A DNA stretch of 64,000 bases from the NCBI GenBank assembly GCA_041627895.1, contig JBFKQC010000003.1, positions 65,062 through 129,061 of the forward strand, read 5' to 3'. This DNA is from JBFKQC01 sp041627895 (GTDB taxonomy: Bacteria > Pseudomonadota > Alphaproteobacteria > Rhodobacterales > Rhodobacteraceae). The notes beneath the pieces are model-generated. The model worked only from the letters and a program-made list of their open reading frames with translations, was not told where the DNA came from and searched no databases. Positions 24,938 to 31,943 of the stretch are shown here, piece by piece (the stretch's first letter is position 1; each line of letters opens with the position of its first letter). Both the position numbers and the translations under genes were made by a program.

Positions 24938-25311
24938 TGAGGAATGGCGCCACCGCAACGGATGACGGGCCCGTATTCGTCGAACCGCGAGTCTGCATGT
25001 GGCGCCTCGTGCACGAGTTGCAGCTGCTCGCGGACATGTCGCGCGACGTTCAGGATGCCATCCACACGCTTGATCTGGCGTCCAGTTCGACGCGCACGCG
25101 AATGGCGCTGCAACGCGCCGATACGCTGACCCAGACCCTGGAATGCGTCAAGACGGCCCTGGCCGCGCTTTCGCGGCCGCGCGAGGCGTCAGGGGAACTC
25201 GACCTGCGATCGCTCCTGGAGGGCATTTCCCTCGAGGACGTCCGAGAGCGGCTTTTGACCGGAACATCCGGACGCGACCGTGCGGCACCCGGGCGCGTCG
25301 ATCTCTTCTGA
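24937..25311 (+). CDS. small helical protein with CheZ-like DxxxQ motif, candidate CheY phosphatase
   Basis: A 124-residue protein predicted to be two long helices (about 21-50 and 54-80) and a variable tail. The second helix contains ADTLTQTLECVK: Asp62 and Gln66 reproduce the DxxxQ spacing of CheZ, where the Asp contacts CheY and the Gln positions the attacking water. The extreme C terminus, RVDLF, recalls the short C-terminal CheY-binding peptide of CheZ. In rhizobial che operons a small last gene (cheT) has the equivalent place. The start is ATG 24937, overlapping the second cheY stop. The assignment is inferred from motif and context, not from overall similarity. Confidence 0.6.
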   Translation: MRNGATATDDGPVFVEPRVCMWRLVHELQLLADMSRDVQDAIHTLDLASSSTRTRMALQRADTLTQTLECVKTALAALSRPREASGELDLRSLLEGISLEDVRERLLTGTSGRDRAAPGRVDLF

Positions 25312-25449
25312 CCCGGCCGGGCGGCGCAGAATCTAGGAAAACCAGCGGAAATCTGCCCCGGGATTAAACGTTTGAAAACCCCGCATCGTTTACGGTCAGC
25401 GCATCGGCGACGCCGAACATGCGACCATTTCCGTCCAACGGAGGAAAAG

Positions 25450-26019
25450 ATGAAGACTATCCTGCTTGCGTCCGCGCTTGCGGCCATGACACTTCCGGCC
25501 AGCGCGAACGAATTCCGCCCCGCGATGCAATCCTATCTCGAAAGCGAGATCCGGGCCTGGATCAACGATCCGGTTCTGATCGCGGCGATCAAGGCGCAGA
25601 ATTCCCGCACCGGCAGCTATGCACAGGACGAAATCGACCGCCTCGATCAGACCTGGCGCGCCGAAGTCGGCAGCGACGACTCGGCCATAATCCAGGGCGT
25701 GCTGGACAACGACGCAGCGGCGTTCATGCGCCAGCGGCTCGACATGGCGGGTGGCGTGATCAGCGAAATCTTCGCGATGGATGCCCGCGGCCTGAATGTC
25801 GCGGCAAGCGACGTGACCTCGGATTACTGGCAGGGTGACGAGGACAAGTTCCAGATGACCTTCCCGCTGGGCCCCGGCGCAGTGCATTTCGGCGAGGTTG
25901 AATTCGACGAATCGAGCCAGACCTACCAGGGTCAGGTTTCCGTCGTAATCGTCGACCCGGCGAACAACACGCCGATCGGGGCCATCACCATCGGGCTGAA
26001 CGCCGAAGCGCTGCTTTGA
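25450..26019 (+). CDS. secreted Cache/PDC-like sensor-domain protein
   Basis: A 189-residue protein with a signal peptide cleaved after PASA at residue 19. The mature part looks like a single free Cache/PDC fold: a long helix (SYLESEIRAWINDPVLIAAI), then GGVISEIFAMDARGLNVAAS, a DYWQGDEDKF loop where ligand-contacting aromatics usually lie, and two closing strands ending PIGAITIGLNAEALL. There is no membrane anchor or signalling domain. ATG 25450 follows GGAGGAAAAG; the frame is open further upstream. It lies 88 bases before a receptor gene, so it may present ligand to that receptor. Confidence 0.7.
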   Translation: MKTILLASALAAMTLPASANEFRPAMQSYLESEIRAWINDPVLIAAIKAQNSRTGSYAQDEIDRLDQTWRAEVGSDDSAIIQGVLDNDAAAFMRQRLDMAGGVISEIFAMDARGLNVAASDVTSDYWQGDEDKFQMTFPLGPGAVHFGEVEFDESSQTYQGQVSVVIVDPANNTPIGAITIGLNAEALL

Positions 26020-26107
26020 CCGCCCGCCTGGGCCGATGTCGAATGCCGCCGCGCGGCCCGGATGACCGTTGCGGCGGCTGGCTGCAGTTCCAAACCCCTT
26101 GCAGTGG

Positions 26108-28597
26108 ATGACCATGACCCAATCCAAGAAATCCAATGTCGGCTCTGGCCCGTGGCGTTCGGTCTTTGTCTCGAGCACGCTGATCTTTGCGGTCTGCACC
26201 GCGATCGTGACGACGTCGCTCGCGCTGATGGGGGTCAGGTCTGCCAGCCACCACGCGGATGAAGCGGTCCGGAAGAATGCCCTGATGGTCACCGAACTTG
26301 TCGCCAAGCAATCGGGCGGCGCGATCAAGTTCTCCAAGGCCGAGGCGCTGGAAAAGCTCTTTGCCGACGCGATCGACCAGTCTGGAAGCGCCGCCGTCGC
26401 GGGTTCGGCCTTCGACGGTAATGGCAGCCCGATCACCTCGGGCGCCGGGACCGCTGCGACAGACGAGGCCGCCCGCGACCTGGTCGGACGGGCGCTTCAG
26501 ACCGCCGAGACCGTGCGCAGCGACGACGGCTTTGCCATCGCCGCGCCCGTCAGGTTCGGCAAGAACGACGAAGTCGTCGGTGCCGTCTTGATGCACTGGA
26601 GTTCGGCCGCGGCAAAGCGACACCAGTTCAACGATCAGCTGAGATCGCTGTTCATTTCCAGCCTCGTTTTCCTCGCCGGTCTGGCGGCGGCGGCCTACTT
26701 CCTGCGGCGCCACATCTCGCAGCCGCTGGTGCGGTTTCGAGATGCGATGACCTCGGTCGCGCGGTCGGATTACTCGACGCAAATTCCCGACACGGGCCGC
26801 GCCGACGAGGTGGGCGCAATCGCGCGCACGCTCGAGACGTTCCGCGACGCGCTCGAGCAGGCACGCTACGCGACCGAAGAAAGCATCTTCAAGGGTGCCG
26901 CCTTCGAGGGATCGACCGCTGCATTGATGGTGATCGACCAGCAGTTCCACGTGCAATACCTGAACGCGGCCTGCCGCGCCCTGCTGGGCGGATTTACCTC
27001 CCGGTTTCATCTGACGGACCCGGGATTCGACGCCGATACGCTGGTGGGGCGTTCGATCTGGACTTTTCTCGGCACTGACGACCTGTCGCAGGACGCGGTT
27101 TCCGACCCCGAGCGGCTGCCGTTCCATTGCGACATATGCGTCGGCGAAAGCCGGCTGCACCTGACGGTGAGCGCGGTCAGGGACAGCGACAGCCGTCAGG
27201 CCGGGTTCGTGCTCGAATGGAAGGACGTGACCGAGGAGCGGCTGAACAAGGCGGCGCTCGAATCGATCGATGCGAACCAGATCCGCATCGAGTTCCTTGT
27301 CGATGGCAGCCTGTCGTCTGCAAACCCGAAGTTCGCCGCCGCCATGCAGATTTCGGCCGACGACCTCAAGGGTCGCGGCCTCGAGGCGCTGTTCCGCCTT
27401 GCGCGGCCCGGCGGCGGCGGCGACGCGGTCTCGGCGGATGCGCTGGCCGACGGGTCCGAAATGAACGGCCGGTTCGCCGCGACGACGGCGAATGGCGACA
27501 GGCTGCTTCTCGAGGGCAGTTTCCGCCAGGTGCGGGACAGCCTGGGGATGCCGCTTCGGATCGTGTTCATCGGCTCGGACATCACCACGTCGCAGCTTGC
27601 GATCGAGGCGTCCGAGGCCCGCCGCGAAGAACTGGAAAGCGCCCGCGCAGAGGTCGTGGACGCGATATCCGTCGCCCTGGATCACCTCGCCAACGGCGAC
27701 CTGACCGGCCGGATCGAGCACGAATTCTCGGAGGAATACGAGGCGCTGCGCCGGAATTTCAACGCCGCGATGATCCGCCTGTCAGAGGCGATGGGCGGCG
27801 TGGTCGAGAGCGCGGAAATGATCGGCAACGAGGCGAGAGAGATCTCCTCGGCGGCCGACGATCTGTCGCGGCGCACCGAGAAACAGGCCGCGACGCTGGA
27901 AGAGACGGCGGCCGCGCTGGACGCCCTTACGCTGTCTGTGAAGAGCGCTGCCGAGGGCGCCACCAGCGCAAGCGAGATGGCCAGCACCGCCAAGACAAGT
28001 GCCGAGAAGAGCGAGGGCGTGGTTCGGGACACCGTGTCTGCCATGGGTGAAATCGAGCAGAGTTCGAAGGAGATCTCGAAGATCATCAATGTGATCGAGG
28101 ACATCGCCTTCCAGACCAACCTGCTGGCGCTCAATGCGGGGGTCGAGGCCGCGCGCGCCGGCGAATCCGGGCGCGGCTTTGCCGTCGTCGCCTCGGAGGT
28201 GCGTGCGCTCGCGCAGCGCTCTTCCGAGGCGGCGCAGGAGATCAATGCGCTCATCTCGAAGAGCGGCGCCCAGGTCACGCGCGGGGTCGGCCTGGTGGAT
28301 CAGATGGGCACCACGCTCAGTGATATCGTGACCTCGGTGTCGGAAATCTCGACCCATGTCGTCGCGATCGCCACCTCCGTTCGGGAGCAATCGGGTAATC
28401 TCGAGGAGATCAACTCGGCGATGGCGCAACTCGACAGCGTCACGCAGCAGAACGCAGCGATGTTCCAGGAGACGACCGCGGCCAGCCATGCGCTGACGAA
28501 CGAGGCCAAGTCGCTCGCCGAGACGACGTTGCGGTTCAACGTCGAGAGAACTGCGGGACCGTCGGAGGACCGGAACGAAGCCCTGCGCATCGCCTGA
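26108..28597 (+). CDS. methyl-accepting chemotaxis protein with periplasmic sensor and PAS region
   Basis: A receptor of about 829 residues. TM1 is at about 19-42 and TM2 at about 181-201, enclosing a periplasmic domain of about 138 residues that looks like a small Cache domain (GFAIAAPVRFGKNDEVVGAV). A HAMP domain follows TM2, then a PAS-like segment (AALMVIDQQFHVQYLNAACR) and a second one (NQIRIEFLVDG on), then a second HAMP-like helix pair (HLANGDLTGRIEHEF). The signalling tip EDIAFQTNLLALNAGVEAAR is at about 661-680. It has no C-terminal pentapeptide, unlike the receptor at the start of the cluster. ATG 26108 or 26114 starts it; neither has a strong ribosome-binding site. Confidence 0.9.
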   Translation: MTMTQSKKSNVGSGPWRSVFVSSTLIFAVCTAIVTTSLALMGVRSASHHADEAVRKNALMVTELVAKQSGGAIKFSKAEALEKLFADAIDQSGSAAVAGSAFDGNGSPITSGAGTAATDEAARDLVGRALQTAETVRSDDGFAIAAPVRFGKNDEVVGAVLMHWSSAAAKRHQFNDQLRSLFISSLVFLAGLAAAAYFLRRHISQPLVRFRDAMTSVARSDYSTQIPDTGRADEVGAIARTLETFRDALEQARYATEESIFKGAAFEGSTAALMVIDQQFHVQYLNAACRALLGGFTSRFHLTDPGFDADTLVGRSIWTFLGTDDLSQDAVSDPERLPFHCDICVGESRLHLTVSAVRDSDSRQAGFVLEWKDVTEERLNKAALESIDANQIRIEFLVDGSLSSANPKFAAAMQISADDLKGRGLEALFRLARPGGGGDAVSADALADGSEMNGRFAATTANGDRLLLEGSFRQVRDSLGMPLRIVFIGSDITTSQLAIEASEARREELESARAEVVDAISVALDHLANGDLTGRIEHEFSEEYEALRRNFNAAMIRLSEAMGGVVESAEMIGNEAREISSAADDLSRRTEKQAATLEETAAALDALTLSVKSAAEGATSASEMASTAKTSAEKSEGVVRDTVSAMGEIEQSSKEISKIINVIEDIAFQTNLLALNAGVEAARAGESGRGFAVVASEVRALAQRSSEAAQEINALISKSGAQVTRGVGLVDQMGTTLSDIVTSVSEISTHVVAIATSVREQSGNLEEINSAMAQLDSVTQQNAAMFQETTAASHALTNEAKSLAETTLRFNVERTAGPSEDRNEALRIA

Positions 28598-29067
28598 GCC
28601 GAGGCACGGCGCCCGGCCGCGGTGCGGCGGGCCGCATTGTGTGGCCGTGGGGCGCCGGACGGCATCGCCTGGCTGCAGAGCACGAATCCGCATCGCGTGG
28701 CGGTGGGACGCCGGTCCGCATCCCATGGCCGTCGGGCGCCGGGCCGCTACGCCTGGGCCGGCGGCTTGTGGCGGTCGTGCTTCCTGACACGTCCTTCGTG
28801 TCCGGCGGTGTCCGCGGCGGCACGGGGCGCGATTCATCGCGGATGCGCCGGCGCCAACGGGCACCGTCGCGGCCGATTGGCTGGCGACCCGGCGCCGAAA
28901 TCATGCCAGGCAGAACGGCCCGGCCATTCGCGTATCCGCCGCCTGGACCTGATCAATCCGCCAGCCCGCCCGCGGAGCCGGATTTCCCGTTCCAATTCCG
29001 GTGCAACTGGCATAGTTCAGGTCCGATGCCTGGCCCCGATGGCCGCTTCGAAAGGAAGGATGCGCCG
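28598..29067. other. 470-base intergenic region containing a degenerate tandem repeat
   Basis: No convincing gene lies here on either strand. The left part holds the 28-bp repeat listed separately. The right part (about 28800-29050) should hold the promoter of the bicupin gene, but I see no clear consensus. Confidence 0.6.
28615..28756. repeat. degenerate 28-bp tandem repeat, five units
   Basis: Units begin at 28615, 28643, 28671, 28699 and 28727, each starting GGC and ending near GCATCGCCTGG. The second, fourth and fifth are most alike, sharing a core close to GGGGCGCCGG then CCGCAT. The first and third are more decayed, and a possible sixth at 28755 is weak. A period of 28 is not a multiple of three, which argues against a coding repeat. 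Confidence 0.65.
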
Positions 29068-30033
29068 ATGACTCCTGCCGAAATGGAACGCCGAATCGTT
29101 CGCTACGGCGATCTGGTGCCCTGCCGGACCGCCTTCATCGACGCCCACACGCCCGGCAGCGACCGGAAGGAGAACTTCACCATCATCGGCGGCGGCGTCA
29201 GCGAGGCGGCGGACCAGCATGTGCACATCTCCGAGACGCCCGGCTTCAACATCGGCGCCGCCGGGCAGCCGCCGAAATGCCGCAACTCGTTGCACAGCCA
29301 CCGCACCGCCGAGGTGTTCTTCGTCCTTTCGGGCCGCTGGCGCTTCTTCTGGGGCCGCTGGGGCGATGCGGGCGAGGTGGTGCTGGAAGCGGGCGACATC
29401 TTCAACATCCCCACCGGCATTTTTCGCGGCTTCGAGAACATCGGCACGGATTACGGGATGATCATGGCGATTCTCGGCGGCGACGACGCCGGCGGCGGCG
29501 TGATCTGGGCGCCGCAAGTGATCGAGGAGGCGCGGGCGCACGGGCTGGTCCTGGGCGAAAACGGCCGGCTTTACGACACCAAGAAGGGCCGCTCGCTGCC
29601 CGATGGCGTGGCGCCGATGCCGCTTTTGACCGACGAGGAACTAAAGGCGTTCCCCGAGCCCACCAGCGCCGAGGTCGTGCTGCATTACGTCGCGCGCTAC
29701 TGGGACCTGATGGCGCTTGCGGCGGGGCAGCCGGCCAAGGTGATCGGCCCCGACGCGATGCTGCGCGACCGCCCGGGCTTCGAGGTCGAGTTCCTGTCCC
29801 GCGGCTCGATCGGCGAGAACCCCTATTCCACCGCCGCCCACGAAGTGCTGATGCCGGTCAAGGGACACTGGCGCGTCGGCTGGCAGGGCGGCAGCACCGC
29901 GCTGGCCCCGGGCGACACGATGGCGGTTCCGCCTGGGCTGGCGCGCAGCCTCTACCCGGCGATGACCGGCGAGGCAGCCCTGTACCGCGTGCGCTCGACC
30001 GGCGATCCGGCCGGCGCGACCTGGACGGGATAG
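29068..30033 (+). CDS. bicupin protein
   Basis: A 321-residue protein with two cupin domains. The first has NSLHSHRTAEVFFVLSGRWRF and GDIFNIPTGIFRGFENIG; its His-x-His and Glu fit a metal site. The second (about residues 245-310) has AAHEVLMPVKGHWRVGW and LAPGDTMAVPPGLARSLYP, with fewer obvious ligands. The layout resembles gentisate-type dioxygenases and other bicupins, but the substrate is unknown. It starts at ATG 29068 after AAGGAAGGA. It converges on the GMC oxidoreductase operon with 97 bases between, so a shared pathway is possible but not shown. Confidence 0.8.
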   Translation: MTPAEMERRIVRYGDLVPCRTAFIDAHTPGSDRKENFTIIGGGVSEAADQHVHISETPGFNIGAAGQPPKCRNSLHSHRTAEVFFVLSGRWRFFWGRWGDAGEVVLEAGDIFNIPTGIFRGFENIGTDYGMIMAILGGDDAGGGVIWAPQVIEEARAHGLVLGENGRLYDTKKGRSLPDGVAPMPLLTDEELKAFPEPTSAEVVLHYVARYWDLMALAAGQPAKVIGPDAMLRDRPGFEVEFLSRGSIGENPYSTAAHEVLMPVKGHWRVGWQGGSTALAPGDTMAVPPGLARSLYPAMTGEAALYRVRSTGDPAGATWTG

Positions 30034-30130
30034 GCCAAGGCGGGGCGCGGCGCGGCCACCGCCCCGACCGACCCGCAATCAAGTCGGTCGCGCCGACGCC
30101 ACCCGGCCGTCCCGTCCGGAACTGCGTGGC

Positions 30131-31933
30131 CTACGGCGCGGCGCCCAGATCCTCCAGCAGGGTGTCCGCGGCCTTCTCGGCGATCATGTAGACCGAACTC
30201 ACCAGGAAATAGCCCGGTATCCGGGGAAAGACCGAGGCGTCGACGACACGCAGCCCGGCGAGCCCGTGCACCCGGAACCGGCTGTCGACCACGCCGCCCA
30301 TCCGGCGCGGCTTCATCGCGCAGGTGCCGCAGGCATGATGGCCCCAGGCAGTGTCCTTCACGAACTGGCGCAGCGCCTCGTCCGAGGACAGGCTGCGCCC
30401 CGGCTCGGCCTCGCGGCGGACCTGCGCGCCCATCGCGTCGGAAACCTTGCGGGCAAAGCGCACCCCGGCCACCACCGCGTCCAGATCGGCCTGCCAGTCG
30501 CCGTCGCCCTCGTCGAAATACCGGAACCGGATATCCAGCGGCGCCCCCGATGCGGCGCCGGTCAGCCGGACCGAGCCGGCGGAGTTCCTGGTATAGGCCT
30601 TCAGGATCGCCCAGGTCAGGTAGTTCGGCGTACGGATACGGTCGGCATAGCCCCTGTAGTAGCCGCGGAAATCCACCAGCAGCGAGAACAGGAACAGGTC
30701 CGGCACCGCAAGGTCCGGCCGCGATTTCAGCTCGACCGCGAAGATCACGCCGTTGCTCTTGTAGGTCCCGAGGCGGAAGTGCTTCCAGCGCCTGTACATC
30801 TTGTCGCGGGTCGAATACTCGACACCCCGGAGCGCGCGCCAGGGCTCGACCATCTCGTTGACGACGCCGACCTCGTAACGGTCCTGCAGGTTCCGGCCCA
30901 CGCCGGGCAGGTCCAGCACCGTCTCGATCCCGTGCCCGGCCAGGTGCCCGGCTTCGCCGATCCCGGAAAGCATCAAAAGCTGCGGCGTACGGAAGGCGCC
31001 GCCGCAAAGCACGATCTCGGCCGCCGCGGCGCGGCGCTCGACGCCGTCCTTTTCATACCGCACGGCCTCGGCGCGGCCGTCGCGCACGTCGACCTTCCGC
31101 ACCGTGGCGCCAAGTTCCAGCACGATGCGCCCGGCGGATGCGTGGATCGCCTCGAGCAACCGCTCGCGCGCGCCGTGCCGGGCGTGACGGCGGGTCGAGA
31201 GCGGCGGGATACGCACGCCCGACGAATGCGGGTTCCAGACCCGCCGCGCGTTCGGGTCGACCTCGGTGACGTCGAAGTCGAGCGTGTTTCCCGTATAGGC
31301 ATCCGCCGCCGCACCCATCGAGCGCAGGATATCGCCGCGCAGCAGCCGGTCGCGCAAGACGCGCAGCGGCATCGCCAATTCGGTCTGCATCCAGCCCCAC
31401 CAGCCGTGCCCTGTCGGGTTCCAGCCGGTCAGCCAGTAGAGCCAGCGCCAGAGGAACAGCCGGTGCCGGCAGCGCTCGATCCGCTCCCAGTAGGCCTGCA
31501 TCCGGCTGGCTTTCCACGACGGGTCGCCGGTGACCTCGGCGATGTGGTTCCAGTCGCGGTCGTTCGGCTTGACAACGATCATCGCGTGGTGCGATGCGCA
31601 GCCGCCGAGACCCTTGACCCGGGGGTACAGCACGCCCTTTTGCTTTTCGTCGTATTTCCAGTCCCGCCGCTCGCGTTCGGGGTCGGAGTAATGGTGCACG
31701 TAGATCTCGTCGGTCATGCCCGGGTTTTCTGAGGCGAAGGCGTGGAAGGCGGGCACGGTGTAGTCGGGCGCAAGCGGCCGCCCGGTTCCGGGGTCAGCCC
31801 TTGGATCCATCGGGTCCTGCCCGGCCTCGAGCACCAGCACGCGCTTGCCCGCCTCGCCCAGCCGTGCGGCCAGCACGGCGCCGGCCGCCCCGGCGCCGAC
31901 GACGATCACGTCGTAATGCGGGTCGGCTGCCAT
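30131..31933 (-). CDS. GMC-family FAD oxidoreductase
   Basis: A 600-residue flavoenzyme. The FAD motif VIVVGAGAAGAVLAARL begins at about residue 9, and KGLGGCASHHAMI is the second FAD contact. LCGGAFRTPQLLMLSGIG is the GMC signature 2, and the catalytic region GHHACGTCAMK (His532-His533) and VVDASVFPRIPGYFLVSS close the protein. GMC enzymes oxidise alcohols, sugars or sterols. I see no Tat or Sec signal, although its neighbours are membrane-anchored cytochromes whose hemes must be periplasmic. I start at ATG 31933; upstream codons overlap the previous stop. It is the last gene of a six-gene operon. Confidence 0.9.
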   Translation of the reverse strand: MAADPHYDVIVVGAGAAGAVLAARLGEAGKRVLVLEAGQDPMDPRADPGTGRPLAPDYTVPAFHAFASENPGMTDEIYVHHYSDPERERRDWKYDEKQKGVLYPRVKGLGGCASHHAMIVVKPNDRDWNHIAEVTGDPSWKASRMQAYWERIERCRHRLFLWRWLYWLTGWNPTGHGWWGWMQTELAMPLRVLRDRLLRGDILRSMGAAADAYTGNTLDFDVTEVDPNARRVWNPHSSGVRIPPLSTRRHARHGARERLLEAIHASAGRIVLELGATVRKVDVRDGRAEAVRYEKDGVERRAAAAEIVLCGGAFRTPQLLMLSGIGEAGHLAGHGIETVLDLPGVGRNLQDRYEVGVVNEMVEPWRALRGVEYSTRDKMYRRWKHFRLGTYKSNGVIFAVELKSRPDLAVPDLFLFSLLVDFRGYYRGYADRIRTPNYLTWAILKAYTRNSAGSVRLTGAASGAPLDIRFRYFDEGDGDWQADLDAVVAGVRFARKVSDAMGAQVRREAEPGRSLSSDEALRQFVKDTAWGHHACGTCAMKPRRMGGVVDSRFRVHGLAGLRVVDASVFPRIPGYFLVSSVYMIAEKAADTLLEDLGAAP

Positions 31934-31943
31934 CGGCCCGGCC

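Noticed and set aside
26045..26078. 8-bp inverted repeat between the Cache-like gene and the second receptor
   Set aside because: The 18-base loop and lack of a T-run make it unlikely to be a terminator.
28615..28756. CRISPR array
   Set aside because: The 28-bp units are contiguous, without unique spacers, and they are degenerate.
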